Of a stretch of 44,805 bases of DNA, positions 30,898 to 38,013 are shown piece after piece. Numbering within the stretch: the stretch's first letter is position 1; every line of letters begins with the position of its first letter. The notes under the pieces are model-generated. The model did not search any database, was not told the DNA's origin, and saw only the letters and a program-made list of their open reading frames with translations. The position numbers were made by a program, and so were the translations under genes. The DNA comes from a virus, in IMG/VR virus record IMGVR_UViG_3300044726_000051, positions 1 to 44,805 of that record; one strand, 5' to 3'.

Positions 30898-31857
30898 TTA
30901 AGCCTGGGCGTGCTCGCGCTCTGCGGGTGTCGGCGTATCGTCCGTGGGGGTCGGCTTGTCCGCCGACTTCGCGGCCACTACCTTGGGCGCGGGGGCCTCG
31001 TAAGCGTTGGCCGGGATCGAGACACACGCGCCTTCCAGGTTATCCCAATCGTCGTTGTCGATCAGGATGTGGAACGTAACGGTGGCCCGGGAGGTAGCGC
31101 CGACCATCGAGGGGGGAAAGTCGGTGGCCGGGGCCTCGATCCACAGGAAAGAGGTTTTGATCCCTCCCCAGGTACCGCGTGTCCGGGCGGCGGCCACGTG
31201 GCGGTCCCCGAGCATCACGCCGTCAACGAGCGACTTGTCCGAGAAACTGGAGATAGCGCGGTGGTGGAGAACGGCGGGGAGGTCGGTTGGCTCGTCCTGG
31301 CCTTCGAGTTGGAGGAGGAGGCCCTTCTTGGTGCGGAGGGAGGGGTGGCTCTTGTTGGGATCGTACTCCCCGGCCTTGACCGCGTCGAGAACCTTGGCCA
31401 TGGCGTCCCGGAGTTTCTGGGAGCGCTGGGCGGCCTTATCGGCTGCCGCTTGCTCCTCCTCGGAGAGGGGGGCTGGCTCGGGGGCCTCGCCCTCGGTGGG
31501 CGCGGGGGAAACGGTGTCCCCTACGATGTCCGTGACGTCGAGCGTAGCGTGGATGACGGGGAGGTCCGTGGGGGTATCGGTGGGTTCGGTCATTTCTGGG
31601 GTCTCCGTGGGGGTAGAGGCCGGGGCCTCGGGGTTGGCCTCGGGGGCGAGGTCGGATGCGAGAATCGAAAATTCGGGGATGTAGTTCTGGACGAACTGCT
31701 CGGCCCCGGCCTTCTTGGACTTCGTGGCGAGGATGTTCCCCTCCGCGTCGAGAACGCGGAAAGAACGGCCATCCTTGGCGATGGAAAGGCTAGCCCGGAT
31801 GTCCGCGAGGTCGGCGTGGCTGATGATCGCGGGATTTTGGGCGGTATGGGAGGTCAT
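30898..31857 (-). CDS. Hypothetical early protein with acidic Pro/Thr linker, 319 aa
   Basis: The N-terminal 65 residues form a small domain (SLSIAKDGRSFRVLDAEGNI) like those that read DNA or peptide ligands. Then comes a long Glu/Pro/Thr/Ala linker (about 70-150), a helical part (RSQKLRDAMAKVLDAVKAGE), a beta domain containing DDWDNLEGACVSIPANAY, and a Pro/Thr tail. Modular, acidic linkers suggest a multi-partner binding protein. A long open frame also exists on the opposite strand here, but its product lacks protein-like features. It has its own promoter with a 34-base leader and CAGGAAA site. Confidence 0.7.
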   Translation of the reverse strand: MTSHTAQNPAIISHADLADIRASLSIAKDGRSFRVLDAEGNILATKSKKAGAEQFVQNYIPEFSILASDLAPEANPEAPASTPTETPEMTEPTDTPTDLPVIHATLDVTDIVGDTVSPAPTEGEAPEPAPLSEEEQAAADKAAQRSQKLRDAMAKVLDAVKAGEYDPNKSHPSLRTKKGLLLQLEGQDEPTDLPAVLHHRAISSFSDKSLVDGVMLGDRHVAAARTRGTWGGIKTSFLWIEAPATDFPPSMVGATSRATVTFHILIDNDDWDNLEGACVSIPANAYEAPAPKVVAAKSADKPTPTDDTPTPAEREHAQA

Positions 31858-31896
31858 AGGGTTTCCTGTAGAATCAAAGTTAATGGACGAAGCCGA

Positions 31897-31912
31897 ATTA
31901 TACCGGACTTCA
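31897..31912 (-). promoter_or_regulatory. Early promoter, AAGTCCGG-TATAAT
   Basis: On the - strand GTGAAGTCCGGTATAAT lies 39 bases before the ATG of the 319-residue gene. The TCCGG-TATAAT half matches the family; the A-tract is degenerate. Confidence 0.6.
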
Positions 31913-31963
31913 CATAACCCCCCAAAATAGAGGGGTTATGGGAAGCCCCCATACCGGGGGTTT
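31913..31963 (-). terminator. Two consecutive stem-loops after the 64-aa gene
   Basis: One stem pairs CATAACCCC with GGGGTTATG; the other pairs AACCCCC-type with GGGGGTT around ATACC. They lie directly after the 64-residue gene and before the next promoter, a likely terminator pair in the - direction. Confidence 0.65.
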
Positions 31964-31975
31964 CGCGCATAGGAA

Positions 31976-32170
31976 TTAGAAGACATCCCCCCAGACGGCC
32001 CTGGCCGCCGATGCGGAGGGGTAGGGCAGGGATATTTCCCCCGTAGGGTCTTTCACCACGTATTCCCCCGTTGGGGTACCGTCTGGGAGAATTACGGGGA
32101 GGAGGAGGCAGGGGATCGGCGTTGGCTTAGCTACGCGCTTGGGAAGCCGGAGGATTGGTCGTTTTTCCAT
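31976..32170 (-). CDS. Small hypothetical protein, 64 aa
   Basis: A CCTAAAGGACC ribosome leader precedes MEKRPILRLPKRVAKPTPIP. The protein is basic and Pro-rich at first, then a small beta part (LLLPVILPDGTPTGEYVVKD). No known motif. The duplicated hairpin spacer upstream and terminators downstream make it a single-gene cassette. Confidence 0.65.
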   Translation of the reverse strand: MEKRPILRLPKRVAKPTPIPCLLLPVILPDGTPTGEYVVKDPTGEISLPYPSASAARAVWGDVF

Positions 32171-32171
32171 A

Positions 32172-32258
32172 AGTAGGTCCTTTAGGTTAATTCAAGGCTA
32201 AACTCGGCCCCCTGGGAGGGGGCCTAGGTTAGCCCTCCCCCGTAGGGGAGGGGGTAGG
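32172..32258 (-). repeat. Intergenic hairpin cassette, copy A
   Basis: In the - direction it reads CCCCTCCCCTACGGGGGAGG, then CTAACCTAGGCCCCCTC, GGGGGCCGAGTTTAGCC and a CCTAAAGGACCTACTT ribosome site. The order and most bases recur at 32493-32575. Two hairpins and a ribosome site form the unit. Confidence 0.75.
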
Positions 32259-32261
32259 GGT

Positions 32262-32492
32262 CTACTCGGCTAGTACCGCGACGTATAGCGCCTCTAGGCG
32301 AGTTATCTCGGCCCGGAGGTTAGCTATAGCGCCTAGGAAAGCCGGGAGGTCCCTCCTAATATCGGGCCGGAGGGATACGCCTCCGGGGGGAGTATTTTCG
32401 TACTCGTCCGAGATAGCGTCAAATTCTACGGCCATATCGAGGGCTATAGAGGTAAAATCGGCCAGGTTTTCGGGATCGTATTCGAGAATCAT
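32262..32492 (-). CDS. Small acidic hypothetical protein, 76 aa
   Basis: MILEYDPENLADFTSIALDM starts an acidic helical protein that ends in RAEITRLEALYVAVLAE, likely an amphipathic helix or short coiled coil. It is preceded by AACCCTAAAGGAC and a hairpin cassette. It is the first - strand gene after the large intergenic region, so very early expression is likely. Small acidic early proteins often inhibit host enzymes, but no motif shows this here. Confidence 0.65.
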   Translation of the reverse strand: MILEYDPENLADFTSIALDMAVEFDAISDEYENTPPGGVSLRPDIRRDLPAFLGAIANLRAEITRLEALYVAVLAE

Positions 32493-32575
32493 TTAGGTAG
32501 TCCTTTAGGGTTAACTCGGCCCCCTCGGGAGAGGGGGCCTAGATAACCCCTCCCGTAGGGGAGGGGCTAGACCTA
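32493..32575 (-). repeat. Intergenic hairpin cassette, copy B
   Basis: In the - direction CCCCTCCCCTACGGGAGGGG is followed by TTATCTAGGCCCCCTCTCCC, GAGGGGGCCGAGTTAACCC and TAAAGGAC. It is a near copy of the unit at 32172-32258 and precedes the 76-residue gene. Confidence 0.75.
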
Positions 32576-32699
32576 TATAACCTTACCTTATCTAAGTTTT
32601 TAAAGGACGTAGGCCCGGGGGCCCGACCCTACCGGACGATCCCGGAGGGGAGGAGGGGGGTTTTTCTAGCGTTTTCGCTACCCCCTCTCCTCTGGCTCT

Positions 32700-32719
32700 A
32701 GTATATCCCGGATTTTTGG
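32700..32719 (-). promoter_or_regulatory. Early promoter, CCAAAAA-TCCGGGA-TATACT
   Basis: On the - strand CCAAAAATCCGGGATATACT faces the leftward early genes, about 205 bases before the first ATG. It is one of the best matches to the recurring promoter word. Confidence 0.72.
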
Positions 32720-32768
32720 GTTTCGGCCAATTTCGGGGGGCACAAACGTAATAATAAGTAACGGTGGG

Positions 32769-32788
32769 GCCCCCTATATATAGGGGGC
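32769..32788. repeat. 20-bp perfect palindrome
   Basis: GCCCCCTATATATAGGGGGC is a perfect inverted repeat with an eight-base AT core. It lies about 50 bases upstream of the - strand early promoter, where a repressor operator or cruciform could act. Confidence 0.75.
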
Positions 32789-33140
32789 TGGCTAGTTCCC
32801 AAGAGGGGGCCGGGGAGGGCCCTCGGTGGCCGTATAGGCCTGGCTCGGCTCGGGGCCAGGGGTAGCCCCAGGTTTTCGCGTTTGTGGCTAGGGGGCCCAT
32901 AGGATTGGCTAGAAACCTGGCCTTTGATAGTGGACCGATTGGCGAGGGAGCCAGGGGGTAGTCTGGACGGGGGCCAGATTGGTGCCTAAGGGCCGGATAA
33001 TTGGCCGCTCCCGAATTAGGAGCTGGGTTCTATAGACCGTGTTGCTATATTAGGGTTAGCCCCTATAGATATAGCTTTGGACGTAGAGTAGCGGGGGTTT
33101 GGAACTAGGTCTGGCGCTAGGCGGGATCCAGTGGCTATAG

Positions 33141-33169
33141 TTCCAATAGTTCCAATAGTTTAATATAAT
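33141..33169 (+). promoter_or_regulatory. Tandem TTCCAATAG repeats abutting a TATAAT box
   Basis: Two copies of TTCCAATAG are followed by TTTAA and TATAAT (33164-33169) in a locally AT-rich patch. It may be an operator-controlled + promoter or an unwinding element. No gene starts soon after it. Confidence 0.45.
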
Positions 33170-33535
33170 TAGACTTTACGCGCGGGATCGTATACGCGCA
33201 CGAGGGTTTCGTATAGACCGCTCGGGTTTTCCTCTGGAGCTAGGAGCTATTGGCGCTAGCCTGTGGATAGCCTGCGGCTATCATCCGGCCCTGGACGCCG
33301 GGGGCCACGTATGGCGCCGATGGGGTCCACCCTGGCTGGCCCCCGGGCGTACACACCTAGAGGCTATACGTTGGCCGTCCACTAAGGCCATTTCCTGGCC
33401 TTAGGTGGCTGGATTGGTGCTGCCTGGGCTATAGTATGTACTTTTGCCTGCGCCACACTGCGGGACAAATTGTCCGGCCATTTCCCGCACAAAGCGGCGG
33501 GTGGGGGTGGGGGGTAGAGGATGCTGATAGCTAGA

Positions 33536-33605
33536 GTTAGCAGCACATAGAAATTGGCCTTCAAAGCGAGGTTAGCAGCACATAAAAATCTGGGTTCAGA
33601 GCGAG
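33536..33605 (+). repeat. Two 35-bp tandem repeats upstream of terminase
   Basis: Each unit starts GTTAGCAGCACATA and ends AGCGAG; 29 of 35 bases agree. The repeats end 15 bases before the -35 of the late promoter, a placement suited to an activator of late transcription or a packaging/origin protein. Confidence 0.8.
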
Positions 33606-33620
33606 GTGTCTGAGGGCCCC

Positions 33621-33649
33621 TTTACTTTCCATTCTGAATCGGTTATACT
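33621..33649 (+). promoter_or_regulatory. Late-operon promoter of terminase genes
   Basis: TTTACT and TATACT are separated by exactly 17 bases, a good sigma70-type promoter. The -10 ends nine bases before the TerS ATG, so the message would start two or three bases before the start codon and lack a ribosome site. Confidence 0.7.
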
Positions 33650-33658
33650 CCGCGTATC

Positions 33659-34054
33659 ATGCCAACCCCTAGCCAACAGCAACAGAACCTGTCCGAGCTT
33701 GTAACGGCACTCCAACAGGACCCCTCAATCAGCCCTGAGATGAAAGAGCTTGTCGAGAGGGGCCTACACCATGTGTTCCTCCCCGACGCACTTCAGGTCA
33801 AGTCCGCCGAGGCCTTTCAACTCGCGTTTGAGGCAATCGGTGGCCTCCCAAGACTCGCAGTCTGGGCTGACAAGAACCCTACCAAGTTCTTCAACCTCTA
33901 CGCACGTATGATCGGCCCCACGATCACCCCTGTGCTCCCCTCGCCACATACCACCAACCAGGTATGGCCGGAGTGGCTCAGCGCAAGGCGGCTAGCGTAC
34001 CAAGAGGCCGCCCAGTATGCCGAGGACATCAAGGTGAAAGATGTCCCACGCTGA
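33659..34054 (+). CDS. terS: Terminase small subunit, 131 aa
   Basis: The protein begins MPTPSQQQQNLSELVTALQQ and is helical, with a C-terminal charged segment (AAQYAEDIKVKDVPR). It directly precedes the large terminase gene with a 14-base overlap. That, rather than any motif, defines it as the small subunit that recognises the packaging site. The size fits small terminases. The promoter lies so close that initiation is probably leaderless. Confidence 0.75.
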   Translation: MPTPSQQQQNLSELVTALQQDPSISPEMKELVERGLHHVFLPDALQVKSAEAFQLAFEAIGGLPRLAVWADKNPTKFFNLYARMIGPTITPVLPSPHTTNQVWPEWLSARRLAYQEAAQYAEDIKVKDVPR

Positions 34055-35438
34055 CTATACCCCACGCGCTGCATTCCTGCCGTTCCATAATCGGGAGCAG
34101 CGCTGGGCCACACTAGTCACTCACAGACGCGCAGGCAAGACCGTCGCGCTAGTCAACGACGTCATATTAGCCGCCCGCACGCCCCTTCCACTCCCCGACC
34201 CTCAATATGCCTATGTCGGCCCCACGTTCACACAATCAAAACGGATCGCGTGGAACTACCTCAAGCAATACTCCCAGCCCTATTGGTCGGCCCAGCCTAG
34301 CGAGTCCGAGCTCAAGATCAAACTCCACCCGAACTCTACCATCTATTGCCTGGGCGCAGACAACGCTGATTCACTCCGGGGTATGTACCTCGACGGGTTT
34401 GTCGGTGACGAGTACGCGCTGTGGAAGCCATCGGTATTTTCCCAGGTCATCCGTCCCGCTCTTTCGGATAGAGTTGGGTGGGGCGTCTTTGCCTCTACCC
34501 CACGAGGTAAGAACCTATTTCATGACAAAGTAAAAGAGGCCATCAGGTCCCCGCTAGACAACTTCCTGCTTACCCTGCGCGCTGACTCCTCGGGGCTCAT
34601 GCCCCTGTCCGAGCTAGAGGACCTGCGCAAACACATGGACCCGGAGGAGTTTGCCCAAGAGTATTTGTGCTCGTTCGACGCTGCGCTCAAAGGAGCCATA
34701 TATGCAGAAGAAGTCAACCAACTATTCTTGGAGGGCCGGTATCACGCCCCCAGCGACCTCGGACCAGCCCTCTCACTATATGATCCCGACCTCCCGACTC
34801 ATGTTGTATTTGACCTGGGCTTCACGGACTCCACCGTGGCGATCTACTGGCAAGAGCACTCCGACGGCACCATCAGAGTCGTCAACGTCGAAGCCACCAA
34901 CGGCAAAGACATCTTCCACCACATCGACGCCATTATACAGTTCCAAGGTCAAGCTGACCTAGGGTCTGTGTGGCTCCCCCATGACGCCCGAGCCAAAAAC
35001 CTCCAAACGGGCAAGTCGATCGTGGAGCAGTTTCTACACAACGACATCCGCCCCTCCATCGTCCCCAACCACAAGGTCCGGGACCGGATCGCGGCCACGC
35101 GCAGCATATTCCCCCGGGTCCATATTGACTCTGAGACTGGCGGGGAGGACCTGCTAGAGGCCCTCAAGGGGTACCGCCGCGAGTGGGACGATGATAACCT
35201 CATGTTTAAGGAGCAGCCGCTCCACGACTGGTGCTCAGATTACGCTGACGCGTTCGGCTACATGGGGGTAGTATGTGCCCCGAAGTTCGGGCAGCTCATC
35301 ACTGCTGATGCTTCCCCTGAAATGAACCAGCGCAGGCTCAAACGCGCCCAGGTCGCTCTACCTTCCACGTACAATCTCGCGTCCCTGTTCAAGGACCGCG
35401 AGGACCGCCAACGCGGCGGCCATAGGAGAATCGCATGA
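34041..35438 (+). CDS. terL: Terminase large subunit, 465 aa
   Basis: The packaging motor has a variant Walker A HRRAGKT (28-34), Walker B LDGFVGDE (117-124) and a C-motif-like FASTPRGK. The nuclease part has FDLGFTDS with Asp258 and Asp263, LPHDARAK with Asp315 and HDWCSDYADA (395-404). These are the acidic residues of the RNase H-like headful or site-specific cutter. It cuts concatemers and pumps DNA into the prohead through the portal encoded next. Its first codons overlap TerS and its end overlaps the portal gene. Confidence 0.93.
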   Translation: MSHADYTPRAAFLPFHNREQRWATLVTHRRAGKTVALVNDVILAARTPLPLPDPQYAYVGPTFTQSKRIAWNYLKQYSQPYWSAQPSESELKIKLHPNSTIYCLGADNADSLRGMYLDGFVGDEYALWKPSVFSQVIRPALSDRVGWGVFASTPRGKNLFHDKVKEAIRSPLDNFLLTLRADSSGLMPLSELEDLRKHMDPEEFAQEYLCSFDAALKGAIYAEEVNQLFLEGRYHAPSDLGPALSLYDPDLPTHVVFDLGFTDSTVAIYWQEHSDGTIRVVNVEATNGKDIFHHIDAIIQFQGQADLGSVWLPHDARAKNLQTGKSIVEQFLHNDIRPSIVPNHKVRDRIAATRSIFPRVHIDSETGGEDLLEALKGYRREWDDDNLMFKEQPLHDWCSDYADAFGYMGVVCAPKFGQLITADASPEMNQRRLKRAQVALPSTYNLASLFKDREDRQRGGHRRIA

Positions 35439-37681
35439 GTGACAATAGCGCCAGCATCGAGTCCCTCAAGGACAAGAAGCTCACCCCCTACGAGCGGTGG
35501 GACGAGGAGATCAAGCAGGCCGAGTTGGAGCTCAAAGACTTTCACAACAGGGGCCGCAAAGTCAACCGGCGCTTCCTGGACGAGCGGGACATGCTGGACT
35601 CCTCTAACAAGTGGTTCAACATCTACTATGCGAATACTAATATCATGGAGTCTGCGCTTTATGCGCAACTCCCGAAGCCTAGCGTCTCACGGCGTTTCAA
35701 GGACTACGACGATGATGTTGCCCGGGTGGCCGGTACGATTATCCAGCGCAGCATCACGCAGGACCTCGATGACCCGCGTGATGCTTTCGATTCTACCATG
35801 CGCTCCTGCGTCCAAGACCGGCTCATTCCTGGTCTCGCGGCTGCTTGGCTACGGCTCGAAACGGACACCGAGGACGTACCCTATCAAGAGGCAATGGGGG
35901 ACACGTTTCACCCGGGGGACGCGACGGACAAGCCGCCCGAGCCGCTCAAGAAGATCATTGACCAGCGCGTCTGTATAGACTACGTGTATTGGCAGGACTT
36001 CATATGGTCCCCCTGCCGCACTTGGGAGGAGCGCCGCTGGGTCGGCCGCAAGGCTTACATGAGCCGCGATGCGCTGGTGAAGCGATTCGGCAAGAAGATC
36101 GGTGGGGCGGTCAGTTTGGATTTTAATCCCACCCTCCCTCCCAATCACGGCTCCACCCCCGGGACAACGCCGAAGCATATGGCTATCAAGCAGGCCTGTA
36201 TCTACGAGATATGGGACAGGGAGAAGAAGGAGGTCATCTGGTTCTCCAAGGGCTACAAGGAGATTCTGGACACCAAGCCTGATCCCCTGAAGCTGGTAGG
36301 GTTTGAGCCCTGCCCGCGCCCGATGTTCGCCAACATTACTACGAGCAACACTGTTCCCCGGCCCGACTACTACATGATTCAGGACCAGTACCAAGAACTG
36401 GACACAATCAATAACCGGGTCAGTATGCTACTCCAAGCCTGTAAGGTCGTCGGTGTATACGACCAGTCGGCCTCAGGCGTCTCGAGAATGCTCACCGAGG
36501 GCTTCGACAACCAGCTCATCCCGGTAGACAACTGGGCGATGTTCGCGGAGAAGGGGGGCCTGAAGGGGCAGGTGGATTGGCTCCCCCTAGACGTTGTGGT
36601 CGACGCTCTGACCCAGCTTATCACCAACCGGGACCTCATCAAGGCGCAGATTTATGAGCTCACAGGGATCAGCGACATTGTTCGAGGCGCTTCCAAAGCC
36701 AGTGAAACGCTCGGGGCGCAGGAAATCAAGTCCAAGTTTGCCTCAATTGCGATCAAGAAGCGACAAGATGAAGTCGCCCGATTCGCAGGGGACCTCCTCC
36801 GACTCAAGGCCGAGATCCAGGTAAAGCATTTCGATGACGAGTTCCTGCTCAAGAACAGCAACATAGTTGCTACTGGGGCTGAGAACGTCAAGCTGATCGA
36901 GCCCGCCTTGGCACTGCTGCACGCTGACGAGGGCTTTGAATGGCGTATTCAGGTCACTGCCGATTCCATCGCGCAGGCCGATTACGCTATGGAGAAGGCT
37001 GATCGGATAGAGTTCCTCACGGCGGTAGGCGGCTACCTGGAGAAGGCTATGCCGATGATGACTACGATCCCCGCCTCGGCCACCTTCCTGATCGGTATGC
37101 TTAAGTGGGCCGTCGCAGGCTTCCGCAATTCCGCTGAGATCGAAGGCATGCTCGACAAGGAACTGGACGCGCTCGGCAAGCAACCGCCACCACCTCCCAA
37201 GCCCGACCCAGACGAGAAGAAGATGGAGTTGGAGGAGAAGAAGATACAGGGCAAGATGCAGGCCGACGAGCAGAAGGCCAACCTAGACATGCAGAAAGGG
37301 CAGCAGGAGCTCCAACTCAAGGAGCGTCTGGGCGAAATGGAACTTCAGATGAAGCAGATGGAACTCAAGTTCAAGGAACAAGAGATGCAACTGAAGGCCC
37401 AGGAGAACCAGATGAACCTGCAGTTCAAGCAGGCCGAGGCCTCCCAGGATCAACAAACTCACGCTGCCGAGACTCAGATGGAGTTGGACGCCCGGTCCCA
37501 AGAGCACGCTATGGACATCGAGCAGCAGCGCGAGTCCCATGCTATGGAGTCCGAACAAGCTCACGAGGACCACGAGTTGTCTATGGAGCAGACCAAGGAG
37601 CAGGGCAAGGTTAAGACCGAAGTGATGAAGCAGCAGGCGGCGGCTAAGCCGAAGCCCAAGCCAGCAGGAGGTAAGAAATGA
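35435..37681 (+). CDS. Portal protein, 748 aa
   Basis: The position after TerL and the size match the large podoviral portals. Regions typical of them are WFNIYYANTNIMESALYAQL, DQRVCIDYVYWQDFIWSPCR, RNDL/RMLTEGFDNQLIPVDN and ELTGISDIVRGASKASETLG, the latter a hallmark of this portal group (GISD..RG...ASET.GA). From about residue 590 to the end it is a very long Lys/Glu/Gln/Met coiled coil that would make a barrel-like extension. Its ATG overlaps the TerL stop and its stop overlaps the next ATG. Confidence 0.9.
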   Translation: MSDNSASIESLKDKKLTPYERWDEEIKQAELELKDFHNRGRKVNRRFLDERDMLDSSNKWFNIYYANTNIMESALYAQLPKPSVSRRFKDYDDDVARVAGTIIQRSITQDLDDPRDAFDSTMRSCVQDRLIPGLAAAWLRLETDTEDVPYQEAMGDTFHPGDATDKPPEPLKKIIDQRVCIDYVYWQDFIWSPCRTWEERRWVGRKAYMSRDALVKRFGKKIGGAVSLDFNPTLPPNHGSTPGTTPKHMAIKQACIYEIWDREKKEVIWFSKGYKEILDTKPDPLKLVGFEPCPRPMFANITTSNTVPRPDYYMIQDQYQELDTINNRVSMLLQACKVVGVYDQSASGVSRMLTEGFDNQLIPVDNWAMFAEKGGLKGQVDWLPLDVVVDALTQLITNRDLIKAQIYELTGISDIVRGASKASETLGAQEIKSKFASIAIKKRQDEVARFAGDLLRLKAEIQVKHFDDEFLLKNSNIVATGAENVKLIEPALALLHADEGFEWRIQVTADSIAQADYAMEKADRIEFLTAVGGYLEKAMPMMTTIPASATFLIGMLKWAVAGFRNSAEIEGMLDKELDALGKQPPPPPKPDPDEKKMELEEKKIQGKMQADEQKANLDMQKGQQELQLKERLGEMELQMKQMELKFKEQEMQLKAQENQMNLQFKQAEASQDQQTHAAETQMELDARSQEHAMDIEQQRESHAMESEQAHEDHELSMEQTKEQGKVKTEVMKQQAAAKPKPKPAGGKK

Positions 37682-38013
37682 GTAGGTACACCATAGTCTA
37701 TCCCGACAATGGTCCGTCGTATTACAAGGGCTCAAATACGCCTGAGGCGTCTGCTACTCGTGGCCCGACAATTCTTCCAGACTTGCCGGACTTCGTATCC
37801 CCCATAGACGGCAAGACGTATAGCGGGCGGGCGGGGCTACGCGAGCATTGTCGGATACACGACGTTGTACCTAACGCTGATCTCAAGGGGTTGCCACAAC
37901 TCCCGGGCACTGGGGATACTCGATCCCCTGAGCAAAGACGATCCGACGCGGAACACCGCAAGCGGGTCATGATTCAGGAAGTTGACAAACAGTACAGGAG
38001 ATATAATGGCTGA
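37678..38013 (+). CDS. Hypothetical head-module protein, 111 aa
   Basis: A small basic protein, MSRYTIVYPDNGPSYYKGSN, with LPDLPDFVSPIDGKTYSGRA and a C-terminal charged helix (RRSDAEHRKRVMIQEVDKQY). Pro-Asp-Phe-Val-Ser-Pro-Ile-Asp-Gly segments are common in short proteins encoded between portal and scaffold in podoviruses. It overlaps the portal gene by four bases and the scaffold gene by eight. A head-assembly role is likely from position. Confidence 0.75.
   Translation: MSRYTIVYPDNGPSYYKGSNTPEASATRGPTILPDLPDFVSPIDGKTYSGRAGLREHCRIHDVVPNADLKGLPQLPGTGDTRSPEQRRSDAEHRKRVMIQEVDKQYRRYNG

Larger units (their letters stand above)
32576..33635. other. Non-coding divergent control region
   Basis: No credible gene is seen here. 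The stretch separates the leftward early genes from the rightward late operon and holds a - promoter, a 20-base palindrome, 9-base and 35-base tandem repeats and an AT-rich TATAAT. Short words such as CTATAG and GGCGCTAG recur. It may contain the replication origin, a packaging site or early control. Two weak - strand open frames here were rejected. Confidence 0.65.

Noticed and set aside
30910-31917. Long open frame of 335 residues on the + strand
   Set aside because: It is antisense to the 319-residue early protein, Gly/Arg/Val-rich as expected from GC-rich antisense, and lacks promoter and ribosome site.
32592-32900. Open frame of 102 residues on the - strand
   Set aside because: It spans the early promoter and palindrome, has a Pro/Gly-rich product without protein-like pattern and no ribosome site.
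33382-33564. Open frame of 60 residues on the - strand with a hydrophobic start
   Set aside because: The start is TTG inside the 35-base tandem repeat with no ribosome site; the hydrophobic segment seems to come from repeat sequence by chance.
33536-33605. CRISPR-like array
   Set aside because: The two 35-base units are directly tandem without spacers and differ from each other.
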